Counted from the first letter of the stretch, positions 16,709 to 25,891 are shown. The stretch is DNA of 64,000 nucleotides from an uncultured Lachnospiraceae bacterium (GCA_951801245.1 CATOMC010000010.1:1-64000); one strand, 5' to 3'. Numbers and translations: made by a program. The notes: generated from the letters alone by a model not told the origin.

Positions 16709-17851
16709 ATGGATCATCAATACGATCAGCAGAAGCATGCAAATTCTGGGCAACAAGGAAATAGTTACCAACAAGGGAATGCCTATCAACAGGGAAATCC
16801 CTATCAGCAAGGGAACCTCTATCAACAGGGGAATGCTTATCAACAGGGGAATATGTATCAGCAGGGGAATGCTTATCAACAGGGGAATATGTATCAGCAG
16901 GGGAACTCTTATCAGCAGGGGAGTACGTATCAGCAAGGGAATCCCTATCAGCAGGGAAATGCCTATCAACAAGGGAACTCTTATCAACAGGGAAATCCTT
17001 ACCAGCAGGCCAATTCCTATACCAATTATGATTACAATAATTACGGTGGTTCCTCTCATTACGGCGATACTTTAGAGCAGCAAAAAGCTCCTAATATCTT
17101 CCAGCAGTTTGCGCTTTCCTTTATACCGTCTCAGTATGGCAGACTGGTGAAAGTCAGCACTGGCAGTATGATTGGGTTCGTGACGCTTCTTGCGCTGATT
17201 GCGACTGTTATTTCTTTTATCAGTCTGCTTGGTATCTTTGCGCCCGGCGAAGTGGAAACATGGGCGAACATGATGCCGGATTTTGAGATCAGGGACGGAC
17301 GGTTGTTTGTCGAAGAGGATTTTATGTATGATGAAGGCGGCGTGCTGGTCTATTTGACAGAGGATGTGGAAGCGTTTACTTATGAAGATGCATCCGAGCT
17401 GATAGAGGAAGGATATCAGGAAGTGATGTTAGCAGGGAGGGACAGGATTTCGATCATGCAGAGAGGGGAGTATCAACAGGTTGACTTCGCTGATCTGGGG
17501 AGTGAACTGGAAATCAGCAGAGACTGGATTGTTGACACGTTTGTCCCTCTTTTGATGCTTATGCTGGTTGTGGGCTATGTTATCTTCTTTGTGGGAAGGG
17601 TTCTATGGTATTTTCTGTGTGCGGCGGTTTATCTGTTGATCGCAATGCTGATTGCATCCATCATGAAGAAGCAGTTGCCGGCCGGGGCATTGTTTAGAGT
17701 GGCAGTGTATGCTAAAGTGTTGATGTTTGTAGCAGCGACAGTCCTTAGCATCGTTCCATTTGTGAATCTTTCAGTGCCATTTATGCTCAGAGTTGTGATA
17801 ACGGTTGCCTTTATGGCGTTTGCGATTGTGAAACTGGCTGAAAGGAACTGA
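16709..17851 (+). CDS. DUF1189-like multi-pass membrane protein with YQQGN repeats
   Basis: 380 residues from ATG 16709 (AAGGAAGGA upstream). Residues 15 to about 105 consist of an imperfect hexapeptide repeat YQQGN-x (x = A, S, P, L, M) encoded by 18-bp units. The rest has about five hydrophobic segments: GFVTLLALIATVISFISLLG, then after a 90-residue soluble loop FVPLLMLMLVVGYVIFFVG, VLWYFLCAAVYLLIAMLIAS, VLMFVAATVLSIVPF and a last helix. The membrane part resembles the DUF1189 family of Firmicutes, whose function is unknown. The repeat is predicted to lie on the cytoplasmic side because no signal peptide precedes it; this is inference. Confidence 0.7.
   Translation: MDHQYDQQKHANSGQQGNSYQQGNAYQQGNPYQQGNLYQQGNAYQQGNMYQQGNAYQQGNMYQQGNSYQQGSTYQQGNPYQQGNAYQQGNSYQQGNPYQQANSYTNYDYNNYGGSSHYGDTLEQQKAPNIFQQFALSFIPSQYGRLVKVSTGSMIGFVTLLALIATVISFISLLGIFAPGEVETWANMMPDFEIRDGRLFVEEDFMYDEGGVLVYLTEDVEAFTYEDASELIEEGYQEVMLAGRDRISIMQRGEYQQVDFADLGSELEISRDWIVDTFVPLLMLMLVVGYVIFFVGRVLWYFLCAAVYLLIAMLIASIMKKQLPAGALFRVAVYAKVLMFVAATVLSIVPFVNLSVPFMLRVVITVAFMAFAIVKLAERN
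16752..17010 (+). repeat. 18-bp coding tandem repeat (YQQGN-x)
   Basis: About fourteen imperfect copies of an 18-bp unit of the type TATCAGCAGGGGAATGCN, in frame with the gene. Copies differ mostly at third positions and at the sixth codon. Copy number is likely variable between strains. Confidence 0.9.
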
Positions 17852-17931
17852 TGTTGTACGGTAAATAACAGGAACCGGCAGGCATTTTTCATATGGAAAA
17901 TACAGGTGGAACACAATTTTTGTAGAAAAGA

Positions 17932-17960
17932 TTGAAATCAAATATCAGCTATGCTACAAT
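17932..17960 (+). promoter_or_regulatory. Promoter of the CZB chemoreceptor gene
   Basis: TTGAAA (17932-17937), 17 bp spacer, TACAAT (17955-17960). The leader of about 150 nt contains paired segments (CCAG at about 17978 with CTGG at about 18035, followed by a T run) but matches no riboswitch class I recognise. Confidence 0.6.
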
Positions 17961-18114
17961 CCATATAAGACCATATTCCAGTTTTATTTTATGGCGGGAT
18001 AACCTCAATACGGCTATGTTACCATAAAGTATGGCTGGAGTTTTTATCGCATATTAGTGAATAAAAACTATTGCGATGAATCAGGGTTATATTTTAGGCC
18101 AAGGGAGGAAGAAA

Positions 18115-19761
18115 ATGCGGAAGAGTATCAAAATCATGGTTGGAATCCGGGTAGTAGTGGCATTTATTGCTGTTATGATTTTCAGTGTGCTTACAACCAA
18201 AAATATCCTTAATATGGAGCATTCTGAGGAAGACAGCGTTGCGGTGAATGCTCTTTTACAGCGTACCCAGAAAGCGGAGGCCGCTCATTACAAATGGTCC
18301 AATGGTTTAAGTAATTCTCTTTATAGTAATGTGGAATTTACCGGAAGTACGGATCCTACAGGGTGTGTACTGGGACAGTGGCTTTATGGGGAAGCCGGGA
18401 CAGAAGACGAGAAGATTCTCAGTCTGCGCAGTCAGATGGAACCGCTTCACAAGGAACTTCACGAATCGGCTACATATGTACTGGATCTGATGAAGACTGA
18501 TCCGGAGCAGGCACAGGCGTATTATCAGGAAACGATTCTGAGTAATCTCAATGTGCTGGTGGGGCTTTTGGACAGTGTTGTGGAACGTGGCACAGAACTG
18601 AATGATATCAGTACGGAAAACATGCACGATACGGTGATGACGATGCATTTAGTTACCACTGTGGGTCTGGTTGTGACGATTGTCTGTCTGTTAAGCCTGG
18701 TTATTTATATTATGAGAAAAGTGGTAAGACCCATCCTTATCATTACGAACAAAACCAAGCCTTTGCAGGATGGAAATATGAATCTCGAGTTAGATTACAA
18801 TGCGAAGGATGAGATTGGTGATCTGTCCAGAACATTGCAGACTTCTATCAAACAGACCTGTCAATATATAGAAGATATCAACCGTATGATGAATCAGCTT
18901 TCCAAGGGTAATTTCAATGTGGGAGCATCTGTTCCTTTCATCGGTGATTTCCGGTCTATATCGGATTCCATCGACAGCTTTACGGATTCACTTTCCAGGG
19001 CTATGGCGAATATCCACAATGTGGAGCAAAAGGTATTCGGGCATGCGCGGACACTTTCTGACGGATCCCAGATGTTGGCACAGGGGGCTACAGAACAGGC
19101 CAGTGCGGTGGAAGAGCTTTCTGCTACGTTAGATGAATTGTCAAGAAGCGCCAAGCAGAATATTCAGAAAGCTTCAGAGATGCGGGATAATGCTCATCTG
19201 ACAGGCAAGCAGGTGAATTTGAGCAGTCAGCAGATGGATTTGCTTATCAGTGCCATGAATGATATCAGCAGCACATCACAGCAGATTGAAAAAATCATCT
19301 CCACGATTGAGAATATTGCGTCCCAGACGAATATCCTTGCTCTGAATGCTGCTGTGGAGGCAAGCCGGGCGGGTGAAGCCGGAAAAGGATTTGCCGTGGT
19401 GGCAGTTGAGGTTCGTAATCTGGCGGCGCAGTCGGATCAGGCGGCCAAAGCTTCTAAGGAGCTGATCGAGAATTCTGTACAGGCGACGGAACGTGGCGGC
19501 AAGATTGTGCAGGAAGTATCGGAATCTTTGCGTAAGACACTTGATCTGGTCGTGAAATCCAATAATGCTATTGATGAAATCACGGATGCGGTAGAAGAGG
19601 AAGCAACTTCCATTGAACAGGTGGCAGAGGGAATCGGACAGATCGCCAGTGTGGTACAGACCAATTCTGCTAACAGTGAGGAGTCAGCGGCTGTCAGTGC
19701 AGAGTTGTTTGAGCAGGTGAACCGTCTGAAAGATCAGACCAGTAAGTTTCAACTTAAATAG
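18115..19761 (+). CDS. Methyl-accepting chemotaxis protein with extracellular CZB-type domain
   Basis: 548 residues from ATG 18115, preceded by GGGAGGAAG. A transmembrane helix near 10-28 and another near 180-205 enclose an outside domain with the chemoreceptor zinc-binding pattern: HYKW (His about 58), [14 protein letters not shown], and LHKELHESA, i.e. the His/Cys/His/His set. HAMP follows ([14 protein letters not shown]), then a signalling domain with the tip [21 protein letters not shown]. It likely reports extracellular zinc or oxidants to CheA. Many CZB domains are cytosolic, so the outside location is less usual. Its stop codon is followed at once by a structured repeat. Confidence 0.9.
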   Translation: MRKSIKIMVGIRVVVAFIAVMIFSVLTTKNILNMEHSEEDSVAVNALLQRTQKAEAAHYKWSNGLSNSLYSNVEFTGSTDPTGCVLGQWLYGEAGTEDEKILSLRSQMEPLHKELHESATYVLDLMKTDPEQAQAYYQETILSNLNVLVGLLDSVVERGTELNDISTENMHDTVMTMHLVTTVGLVVTIVCLLSLVIYIMRKVVRPILIITNKTKPLQDGNMNLELDYNAKDEIGDLSRTLQTSIKQTCQYIEDINRMMNQLSKGNFNVGASVPFIGDFRSISDSIDSFTDSLSRAMANIHNVEQKVFGHARTLSDGSQMLAQGATEQASAVEELSATLDELSRSAKQNIQKASEMRDNAHLTGKQVNLSSQQMDLLISAMNDISSTSQQIEKIISTIENIASQTNILALNAAVEASRAGEAGKGFAVVAVEVRNLAAQSDQAAKASKELIENSVQATERGGKIVQEVSESLRKTLDLVVKSNNAIDEITDAVEEEATSIEQVAEGIGQIASVVQTNSANSEESAAVSAELFEQVNRLKDQTSKFQLK

Positions 19762-19762
19762 C

Positions 19763-19876
19763 GTGAGAAGAACTTCTAAAGCTTGGCAGCAGAGGCTGCC
19801 TCGCTAAGAAGTTCTAGGAGTTGCTTTGCAACTCCGTCTCACGTAGTAGAATGCCTGAAAAACGGCATTCTCCGCA
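19763..19876 (+). repeat. Structured intergenic repeat, copy A
   Basis: Outer stem GTGAGA (19763)/TCTCAC (19837) encloses arm 1 (AGAACTTCT/AGAAGTTCT, with inner hairpin GGCAGC/GCTGCC) and arm 2 (GGAGTTGC-TTT-GCAACTCC). A separate hairpin AGAATGCC/GGCATTCT follows. A second copy lies at 27976-28090 in the same orientation with compensatory changes in the stems. Begins 1 nt after the chemoreceptor stop codon. Confidence 0.85.
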
Positions 19877-19927
19877 TTGATGCAAGGCTTCATGAGGCGG
19901 AATCGTAAAAGTTGGTATGGATTGTAG

Positions 19928-19968
19928 GAGCATCCCGGATAAAGTGGGGTGCTCTTATAGATTTTTTG
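19928..19968 (+). terminator. Terminator-like hairpin before the DUF5722 gene
   Basis: GAGCATCCC pairs with GGGGTGCTC; a T-rich tract with a short interruption (TTATAGATTTTTT) follows. Confidence 0.6.
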
Positions 19969-19979
19969 TAAGTTATCGC

Positions 19980-20008
19980 TTGTTATGTATTATGTTTTAG
20001 CATATAAT
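19980..20008 (+). promoter_or_regulatory. Promoter of the DUF5722 gene
   Basis: TTGTTA (19980-19985), 17 bp spacer, TATAAT (20003-20008). Confidence 0.65.
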
Positions 20009-20059
20009 ATATACTCAGGAGCATAACAGAGAGTATAAAACAGTATAAGTGGAGGAAAC

Positions 20060-21715
20060 ATGAGAGGCAAAAGAGGAATGAAAAAAATTATGAAACTGTC
20101 GGTTGCTGCGGCACTTGCATTTGTTGGACTGCTTGCTGCTGGAAAGGAGCAGATGGATGTGCAGGCAGCAGGGCGTCCCGTAGAGATCAGAAGCTGTCTG
20201 ATATCGGGAGATGACGTGCTTTGCATGATTGAGGCCGACCGTGTACCGAGTAGTGATGACGGTAAATATTATGTTTATGCAGATGAGGTGTATGAAGATG
20301 GTCCGGAAGGAGAAATTGTAGCGACTGTGGATGCCGAATCTTCAATTACGGCAAGTTTTCCTTTGAATTTTAATACAGAAGATTCTAATCTGAGCCGTAA
20401 GTTTCTGGTGGCGGTGAAACGCGGCGGAGAGATGATGCAGGTGAGTGACGAGCATTATATCACGAATCCGGAAGAAGTTGCGACATATTCCGCAACCCGT
20501 ATGTCCACAGGGATTAAGGGAATCCTGTTGGACACGACAAGGGTTCTTGGCGGTGATCTGGAGGATTTGGGTGTCCAGCAGGTCATTTATAATCTCAGCG
20601 TAGACGAACTTTGTTCCGGCGCGGATGTACCGGGTGCGATTTCTTTTGATTACAATGGGAAGACTTATTATTTTGATAACGAAACGGTGACTCACTATGA
20701 TCAGTTGTTTAAGCTTCTGAATGAGAAGGGCATGCAGATCACAGTCGTTCTTTTAAACAGGGGAGAGGGGGCTTACTCTCAGGATCTGGTTCATCCGATG
20801 GCAAAAGAGGGCGATGTAGACTGTCCGGGTTATGCCTTGAATGTAGCGGAGGAAGAGGGAGTCGACCACCTCAAGGCCGTGGGCGCGTTCCTGGGTCAGC
20901 GCTATTCCGGCATGACGGACTGTGGACAGATTGACAACTGGATTGTAGGTAATGAGGTGAATGCCAGAACAGAATGGTGGTATATGAATTCAACCTCACT
21001 GGATGTCAATGTGAACGCATATGTCAAGGCTTTTCGTATTTTGTACAATGAGATGAAAGCCATGAATGCCAATGTACAGATTTATAATTCTATTGATCAG
21101 GAATGGAACCGGAAGTCTAATCCGGGCAGTTTCCTGGCCAAGGAATATCTCGATAAATTTAATTATTACATGAATCGTGAAGGCAATGTTGACTGGGGAC
21201 TTTCTTATCATCCGTACAACTCACCGCTCTATGATCCTTATGCGTGGAACGGTCCGGCAGTGTGGGTGAAGAAGAATCTTTCCACACCTTATATTACGAT
21301 GCAGAATGTGGATATTTTGATTGACTACATGCATGAGGATAAGTTCCTGAATCCGTCCGGGGAAGTAAGGAGTATTTCTCTGGCGGAGATTGGTTATACT
21401 TCCTATTTTGGTGATTCGAAGCAGGAGGCATCGATAGCATACGGCTATCTGAAAGCGGCTTCCCTGCCTGATGTAGATGCATTCATGCTCTTTAGGCTGA
21501 CAGATGATGCTCATGAGATGGAGAGTAAGTTAAGCCTCGGAATAGAAGATCAGGACGGCAACAAGAAGCCGGCTTATGATATCTACAAAAAGCTGGGAAC
21601 AGCTGATGAGGCGGAAGCAAAAGAGAGGGCTTCGGAAATCATTGGTATGGATATTGACGAGATGATCAGCGAGAATATCGTCTGGACCAGAGACGGCGAT
21701 GGCGTTGTACAATAG
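20060..21715 (+). CDS. Secreted DUF5722 protein
   Basis: 551 residues, ATG after GGAGG. The basic start and hydrophobic stretch (KLSVAAALAFVGLLAAG), with a likely cleavage near VQAAG, make a signal peptide. The first 130 residues are beta-rich. The main part has (beta/alpha)8-like features of DUF5722: WIVGNEVNARTEWWYMN, WGLSYHPYNSPLYDPYAW and ISLAEIGYTSYFGD, where Asn-Glu and a late Glu sit where glycosidases of clan A place catalytic acids. Glycan hydrolysis is therefore plausible, but no activity is established that I know of. Monocistronic, with its own promoter and terminator. Confidence 0.8.
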   Translation: MRGKRGMKKIMKLSVAAALAFVGLLAAGKEQMDVQAAGRPVEIRSCLISGDDVLCMIEADRVPSSDDGKYYVYADEVYEDGPEGEIVATVDAESSITASFPLNFNTEDSNLSRKFLVAVKRGGEMMQVSDEHYITNPEEVATYSATRMSTGIKGILLDTTRVLGGDLEDLGVQQVIYNLSVDELCSGADVPGAISFDYNGKTYYFDNETVTHYDQLFKLLNEKGMQITVVLLNRGEGAYSQDLVHPMAKEGDVDCPGYALNVAEEEGVDHLKAVGAFLGQRYSGMTDCGQIDNWIVGNEVNARTEWWYMNSTSLDVNVNAYVKAFRILYNEMKAMNANVQIYNSIDQEWNRKSNPGSFLAKEYLDKFNYYMNREGNVDWGLSYHPYNSPLYDPYAWNGPAVWVKKNLSTPYITMQNVDILIDYMHEDKFLNPSGEVRSISLAEIGYTSYFGDSKQEASIAYGYLKAASLPDVDAFMLFRLTDDAHEMESKLSLGIEDQDGNKKPAYDIYKKLGTADEAEAKERASEIIGMDIDEMISENIVWTRDGDGVVQ

Positions 21716-21743
21716 TGGTTTTGAAACTGCTTATCATACAGAG

Positions 21744-21768
21744 AGTGCCCCGAAAGGGGCACTTTTTG
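21744..21768 (+). terminator. Terminator after the DUF5722 gene
   Basis: Perfect stem AGTGCCCC/GGGGCACT with a GAAA tetraloop and a five-T tail. Confidence 0.93.
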
Positions 21769-21785
21769 TTCAATAGGAAATTTGA

Positions 21786-21989
21786 TTATGAAATATCCAG
21801 TTCGGGCGGAACGTCCAGCTCGTGAGGAACAGGCGCTCCGTTTTTCTTTCTCTGACGTACACATTCTGTCAGCAGATACTCTATCTGGCCATTCACAGAT
21901 CGAAAATCATCCTCTGCCCAGGCTGCAATGGCATTGTAGAGTTTCGATGACAGACGTAAAGGTATTTGCTTCTTGCTGTTATCAGCCAT
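21786..21989 (-). CDS. Arc-like ribbon-helix-helix DNA-binding protein
   Basis: 67 residues. [20 protein letters not shown] then [20 protein letters not shown] is a clear ribbon-helix-helix: a short beta strand for DNA contact followed by two amphipathic helices. The tail is Pro/Glu-rich. Its ATG immediately follows the TAA of the SPFH gene with no gap, so translation is coupled. It is probably an autoregulator of the pair: the promoter at 23069-23097 contains two TGATATCA boxes whose centres are 11 bp apart, the phasing expected for paired RHH dimers. That regulatory link is inferred from position. Confidence 0.82.
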   Translation of the reverse strand: MADNSKKQIPLRLSSKLYNAIAAWAEDDFRSVNGQIEYLLTECVRQRKKNGAPVPHELDVPPELDIS

Positions 21990-23036
21990 TTAATACAAGC
22001 TTCCGGAATTAACGATGGGCTGGGCGTCCCGATTGCCGCACAGTACGACCAGAAGATTGGATACCATGGCGGCTTTGCGCTCCTCGTCAAGCTGGACTAC
22101 TTCTTTGGATGAGAGACGATCCAGTGCCATTTCCACCATGCCGACTGCGCCGTCTACAATCATCTTTCGGGCATCAATGATGGCGGAAGCCTGCTGTCTC
22201 TGTAACATAACAGCCGCTATTTCCGGAGCGTAAGCAAGATAGGTGATTCTTGCTTCGATGATCTCGAGGCCTGCTTTGGTCACTTTGTTCTGAATCTCCT
22301 TGCGGATACGTTCTGCCACCACTTCGCTGGAGCCGCGAAGAGAACCTTCGTCTGCCTGACCATCTCCGGTCGTATCTACATTTTCAGCCACATCGTAAGG
22401 GTACATGCGGACGATGTTTCGAAGGGCGCTGTCGCATTGGAGCGAAAGGTATTCTTTGTAGTTATCTACGTTGAATACGGCTTTGGCCGTATCCGTTACC
22501 CGCCACATGACGGCAATGCCAATCTCAATAGGGTTACCCAGACAGTCGTTTATTTTCTGACGGCTGTTATTTAATGTCATGATCTTCAGGGAGATCTTTT
22601 TGCCGCCAGATGTGTTCGCAGCAGCAGAAGCGCTCTCATTTCCGGCAGAAAGCTGTAAAAGTCCATTACGTCCGTTTCCCACATCACCGCTTTGTTTCAG
22701 TCTGGTATCCGCCGCGGGATTCAGAGCTGCGCAGAAAGGGTTGACCCAATAAAAACCGTCTTCTTTCAGGGTGCCGATGTATTTGCCAAAGAGTGTCAGC
22801 ACCAGGGCTTCCTGGGGGCGCAGTACTTTGAGCCCGCAAAACAGGATCCAGCCAAATGCCATCACCAGAAGCCCGATGACAAAGAGCGCGATACCCCAGG
22901 GCGCCTGAGGCCCGGATTCATCGAGTCCGTTAATACCGCCAATGACAGCCGCAGCGATCGCGGCCGCATAGAGTGCCAGGATCAGCAGAAGCATAGGCAT
23001 ACCGTTTTTACTTTTGTTTAATATTTTCTCATCCAT
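21990..23036 (-). CDS. SPFH/band 7 membrane protein
   Basis: 348 residues from ATG at 23036 (GGAGGAATCTACT upstream on the minus strand). Two transmembrane helices near the N-terminus (MLLLILALYAAAIAAAVIGG and IALFVIGLLVMAFGWILF) precede a band-7 domain: VLRPQEALVLTLFGKYIGTL, DGFYWVNPF, IGIAVMWRVTDTAKAVFNVD, ending in a helical region rich in Ala/Glu (AGLEIIEARITYLAYAPEIA). SPFH proteins form large membrane-associated oligomers and organise proteases or lipid domains; no protease partner is adjacent. It forms an operon with the RHH gene. Confidence 0.88.
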   Translation of the reverse strand: MDEKILNKSKNGMPMLLLILALYAAAIAAAVIGGINGLDESGPQAPWGIALFVIGLLVMAFGWILFCGLKVLRPQEALVLTLFGKYIGTLKEDGFYWVNPFCAALNPAADTRLKQSGDVGNGRNGLLQLSAGNESASAAANTSGGKKISLKIMTLNNSRQKINDCLGNPIEIGIAVMWRVTDTAKAVFNVDNYKEYLSLQCDSALRNIVRMYPYDVAENVDTTGDGQADEGSLRGSSEVVAERIRKEIQNKVTKAGLEIIEARITYLAYAPEIAAVMLQRQQASAIIDARKMIVDGAVGMVEMALDRLSSKEVVQLDEERKAAMVSNLLVVLCGNRDAQPIVNSGSLY

Positions 23037-23068
23037 AGTAGATTCCTCCGTTGTGATTTGATACACTA

Positions 23069-23097
23069 ATGATATCATTGTGATATCAGAATGTCAA
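23069..23097 (-). promoter_or_regulatory. SPFH-RHH operon promoter with tandem palindromic boxes
   Basis: On the minus strand TTGACA (23097-23092), 17 bp spacer, TATCAT (23074-23069). Two TGATATCA palindromes (23070-23077 and 23081-23088) cover the -10 and the spacer. Confidence 0.8.
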
Positions 23098-23130
23098 CCG
23101 CGAATCGTCGCTCGGCAATTTTATATATAG

Positions 23131-23167
23131 AAGAAAAGCCGGACAACTTTTGCGGTTGTCCGGCTTT
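23131..23167 (-). terminator. Terminator of purC
   Basis: 13-bp perfect stem AAAGCCGGACAAC/GTTGTCCGGCTTT, followed on the minus strand by a short T run. The next gene on that strand (SPFH) has its own promoter. Confidence 0.9.
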
Positions 23168-23184
23168 GTAAACGGGTATCAGAT

Positions 23185-24057
23185 TTATTTCAGGCTGTGT
23201 CCTGTCAGAAGTTCATAGCCCTGCAGATACTTATCAATCGTTTTTTGTACGATATCATCAGGCAGCGTCCAGTCATGGCCTTCGTTTGCCTTGAGCCAGT
23301 CCCTGGCGAACTGTTTGTCAAAGGAAGGCTGGCTGTGCCCGGGTTCATATCCTTCTGCAGGCCAGAAGCGGGAACTGTCGGGGGTGAGCATTTCATCACC
23401 CAGAACGATGTTGCCTTCTTCGTCCAGACCGAATTCAAACTTGGTATCGGCGATGATGATACCACGGGTCAGTGCATAGGCAGCGCATTTTTTATACAGA
23501 GCAATGGTGTAATCACGAAGCTTCGATGCGTATTCCTCACCTTTTCCGGGAAATCTCTCTTCCAGATAGGCCACGCTCTGCTCATAGGATATATTTTCAT
23601 CGTGGTCGCCAATCTCCGCTTTGGTAGAAGGGGTGTAGATCGGATCAGGCAGCTTGTCTGATTCCTGCAGGCCCTCAGGCAGTTTGATGCCGCAGACGGT
23701 ACCGTCTTTTTGGTAACTGGCCCAGCCGCTTCCGGTGATGTAGCCGCGCACGATACATTCGATGGGAAGCATATTCAGTTTACGGCATAGCATGCTGTTG
23801 CCATCGAATTTCTCCTGTCTGAAAAATGCGGGCATATCCTTGACGTCCACGGAAATCATGTGATTGGGAAGAATGTCCCTTGTCATGTCAAACCAGAATT
23901 TGGACATCTGTGTGAGGACGGTTCCTTTCCGGGTCACCTGATTTTTTAAGATCACGTCAAAACAACTGATTCGGTCTGTGGCAACCATGATCAGGGTGTC
24001 TTCGTTGTCATAAATCTCACGTACTTTTCCTTCTTTGATAGGTTTTAGTGCAGTCAT
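23185..24057 (-). CDS. purC: SAICAR synthetase
   Basis: Phosphoribosylaminoimidazole-succinocarboxamide synthase, a step of de novo purine synthesis (ATP + CAIR + aspartate). 290 residues from MTALKPIKEGKVREIY, with GGAGGAGACC upstream; an in-frame ATG 12 codons earlier lacks a ribosome site. Family marks: GKVREIYD ATP-binding loop, ATDRISCFDV, ECIVRGYITGSGW, ADTKFEFG, GDEMLTPDSSRFW. This is the longer form of about 290 residues seen in Clostridia and yeast-like enzymes. It stands alone here rather than in a pur operon. Promoter at 24103-24131. Confidence 0.95.
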   Translation of the reverse strand: MTALKPIKEGKVREIYDNEDTLIMVATDRISCFDVILKNQVTRKGTVLTQMSKFWFDMTRDILPNHMISVDVKDMPAFFRQEKFDGNSMLCRKLNMLPIECIVRGYITGSGWASYQKDGTVCGIKLPEGLQESDKLPDPIYTPSTKAEIGDHDENISYEQSVAYLEERFPGKGEEYASKLRDYTIALYKKCAAYALTRGIIIADTKFEFGLDEEGNIVLGDEMLTPDSSRFWPAEGYEPGHSQPSFDKQFARDWLKANEGHDWTLPDDIVQKTIDKYLQGYELLTGHSLK

Positions 24058-24102
24058 TGGTCTCCTCCGTGTCAGAGCAATATTGTTGTTCATGTCTTCT
24101 AT

Positions 24103-24131
24103 ATCTTATAACAGAGCAGACAGATTTACAA
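24103..24131 (-). promoter_or_regulatory. Putative purC promoter
   Basis: Minus strand TTGTAA, 17 bp spacer, TAAGAT. No purine riboswitch is visible in the 45-nt leader. Confidence 0.5.
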
Positions 24132-24255
24132 TAGTGAAAAATAAGTGTGCAGGAAAGATTTGGTGGAAAATTGGGAATACTGTAAAGAAAGGCCGGTATG
24201 GGACAGTGATATCCCTGATCTACCAATAAAAGAGCCGGCAAAAGGAGGACATGAC

Positions 24256-24795
24256 ATGGATTTAAAGGGATCTAAGACAGAGAAAAACCTGCTCGCAGCC
24301 TTTGCGGGAGAATCGCAGGCTTATACCAAGTATACTTATTATGCGTCCAAAGCCAGAAAAGATGGTTATGTGCAGATTGCAAACATCTTTGCGGAGACGG
24401 CAGCAAATGAGAAGGAGCATGCCAAGATCTGGTTTAAGTATCTGAATGACGGTGTGATCCCGCCCACGGCAAGAAATCTGGAAGATGCTGCGGCGGGAGA
24501 GAATTATGAGTGGACGGATATGTATGCGGGATTTGCCAAGGATGCCAGAGCGGAAGGATTTGAGGAACTGGCCGGACTCTTTGAAGGAGTCGCAAGAATA
24601 GAGAGAGAACATGAGGAACGCTACAGAAAGCTGATCGAAAATCTGGAGGATGGACTGGTCTTTTCGAGAGACGGAGACTGTATCTGGCAGTGTTTAAACT
24701 GCGGACATCTGGTCATTGGCAAAAAAGCGCCTATGGTGTGTCCGGTCTGCAAGCATGAACAGGCATATTTCCAGATTAAGCCGGAAAACTATTAA
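24256..24795 (+). CDS. Rubrerythrin
   Basis: 179 residues from ATG 24256, after AAAGGAGG. The diiron four-helix domain shows the paired motifs: GESQAYTKY and [10 protein letters not shown] in the first half, then [24 protein letters not shown]. The C-terminal rubredoxin-like Fe(SCys)4 site is CLNCGHLV, then CPVCKH. This is the NADH peroxidase-type protein that removes hydrogen peroxide in anaerobes. The usual length and full set of ligands suggest a functional protein. It is flanked by purC (divergent) and the CoA operon, with no linked reductase. Confidence 0.95.
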   Translation: MDLKGSKTEKNLLAAFAGESQAYTKYTYYASKARKDGYVQIANIFAETAANEKEHAKIWFKYLNDGVIPPTARNLEDAAAGENYEWTDMYAGFAKDARAEGFEELAGLFEGVARIEREHEERYRKLIENLEDGLVFSRDGDCIWQCLNCGHLVIGKKAPMVCPVCKHEQAYFQIKPENY

Positions 24796-24921
24796 AGAAC
24801 ATGAATTATTAAATAAAGAGGCAGAAGGCAGTCCTGAAAGAGAACAGAGTAAGCCGGTACGGACAATCCGTGGCGGCCTGCCTTACATAGTTGTGACTTT
24901 GTATATTTTCGAGGACAAAAC

Positions 24922-24950
24922 TTGTCAAAGAAAAGTTGATGTGGTATGAT
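24922..24950 (+). promoter_or_regulatory. Promoter of the CoA operon
   Basis: TTGTCA (24922-24927), 17 bp spacer, TATGAT (24945-24950) with an extended TGG before it. Transcription would start about 40 nt before panT. Confidence 0.7.
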
Positions 24951-24999
24951 GTCACCGTATTGTATCTCGCATGAGAATAATAACAGGAGGAATTGTACC

Positions 25000-25839
25000 A
25001 TGAAAAATGAAAAGACTTACGAACTGGTGCTTACGGCACTGTTCACCGCCATAATCGTGCTTATGGCATTCACACCACTGGGATACATCCCGCTTGTAGT
25101 CATCAATGCAACCATTATTCATATCCCGGTAATCCTTGGAGCGCTATTTCTTGGGCCTAAGAAAGGTGCATTCTTGGGATTCGTATTTGGTCTCACAAGC
25201 TTTATCAACAACACATTTAAGGCAGCGACAGCTTCGGCATTCGTTTTTTCGCCGGTTCTGGCAGTGAACGTGGTCGGCGTATCCGGTATTTTCAGGAGCC
25301 TTTATATCTGCTTTGTACCGAGGATTTTAGTCGGCGTGGTTCCTTATTTTGCTTATATACTGATCCGCAAGGCGGCAGGGAACGAGCGGAAGGCTGGTAG
25401 AATTGCTGTTAATTTAATAGCATCTGTTATACTATTTACTTCCGTCAGGGCATTTTTGATCCGCTTACTGCCGGAGAGTCTGAGTGTGCCGGTATGTACG
25501 ATCATCGGACTGGCAGCCGGCACAGTGCTTATGGTGGTGCTTACCGTCAGCGGCAATAAAAGAGGGTCAGCGGACATTGCACTTTCTTATGCAGGGCTGG
25601 CAGGTGCATTTACCAATACCTTGTTTGTTATGAGCGGTATCTTCATTTTATATAAAGACGCTTATGCCCAGGCCATGGGCGTAGCGGGCGATGCAGTACT
25701 GGACGTCATCATGGGAGTGGTGGCTTTCAATGGTGTGGTAGAAGCCGTGGTGGCGGCTATCATCGTGACCGGCGTGGGTCTTGCGCTGACGAGAGTAAAA
25801 CCGGTATATGTAAGTGCGAAAAGCAGACAGAAAATATAA
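25000..25839 (+). CDS. panT: ECF transporter S component, probably pantothenate-specific
   Basis: 279 residues, ATG after GGAGG. A multi-pass membrane protein with the ECF S-component start (LVLTALFTAIIVLMAFTPLG, then IPLVVINATIIHIPVILGAL) carrying the small-residue motif that contacts the EcfT subunit, and further hydrophobic helices to the end. The S-component binds vitamin and works with a shared energising module encoded elsewhere. Pantothenate is proposed because coaX and coaBC follow directly (52 bp gap) and PanT genes commonly sit there. No TPP, FMN or other vitamin leader is visible. Substrate is inferred from context. Confidence 0.82.
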   Translation: MKNEKTYELVLTALFTAIIVLMAFTPLGYIPLVVINATIIHIPVILGALFLGPKKGAFLGFVFGLTSFINNTFKAATASAFVFSPVLAVNVVGVSGIFRSLYICFVPRILVGVVPYFAYILIRKAAGNERKAGRIAVNLIASVILFTSVRAFLIRLLPESLSVPVCTIIGLAAGTVLMVVLTVSGNKRGSADIALSYAGLAGAFTNTLFVMSGIFILYKDAYAQAMGVAGDAVLDVIMGVVAFNGVVEAVVAAIIVTGVGLALTRVKPVYVSAKSRQKI

Positions 25840-25891
25840 GAGGCAGTAAAGCGTATTATTGGATGTTATGAGGAAAGGCAGGACGGAAGAT

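Noticed and set aside
16703..17075. Repetitive frames on both strands over the YQQGN repeat; the 18-bp repeat as a possible CRISPR array
   Set aside because: Units are contiguous, in frame, without spacers, and inside a gene with a good start; the other frames are consequences of the repeat.
17961..18110. Chemoreceptor leader as a cyclic-di-GMP riboswitch
   Set aside because: Some pairing exists, but the conserved GEMM motifs are missing.
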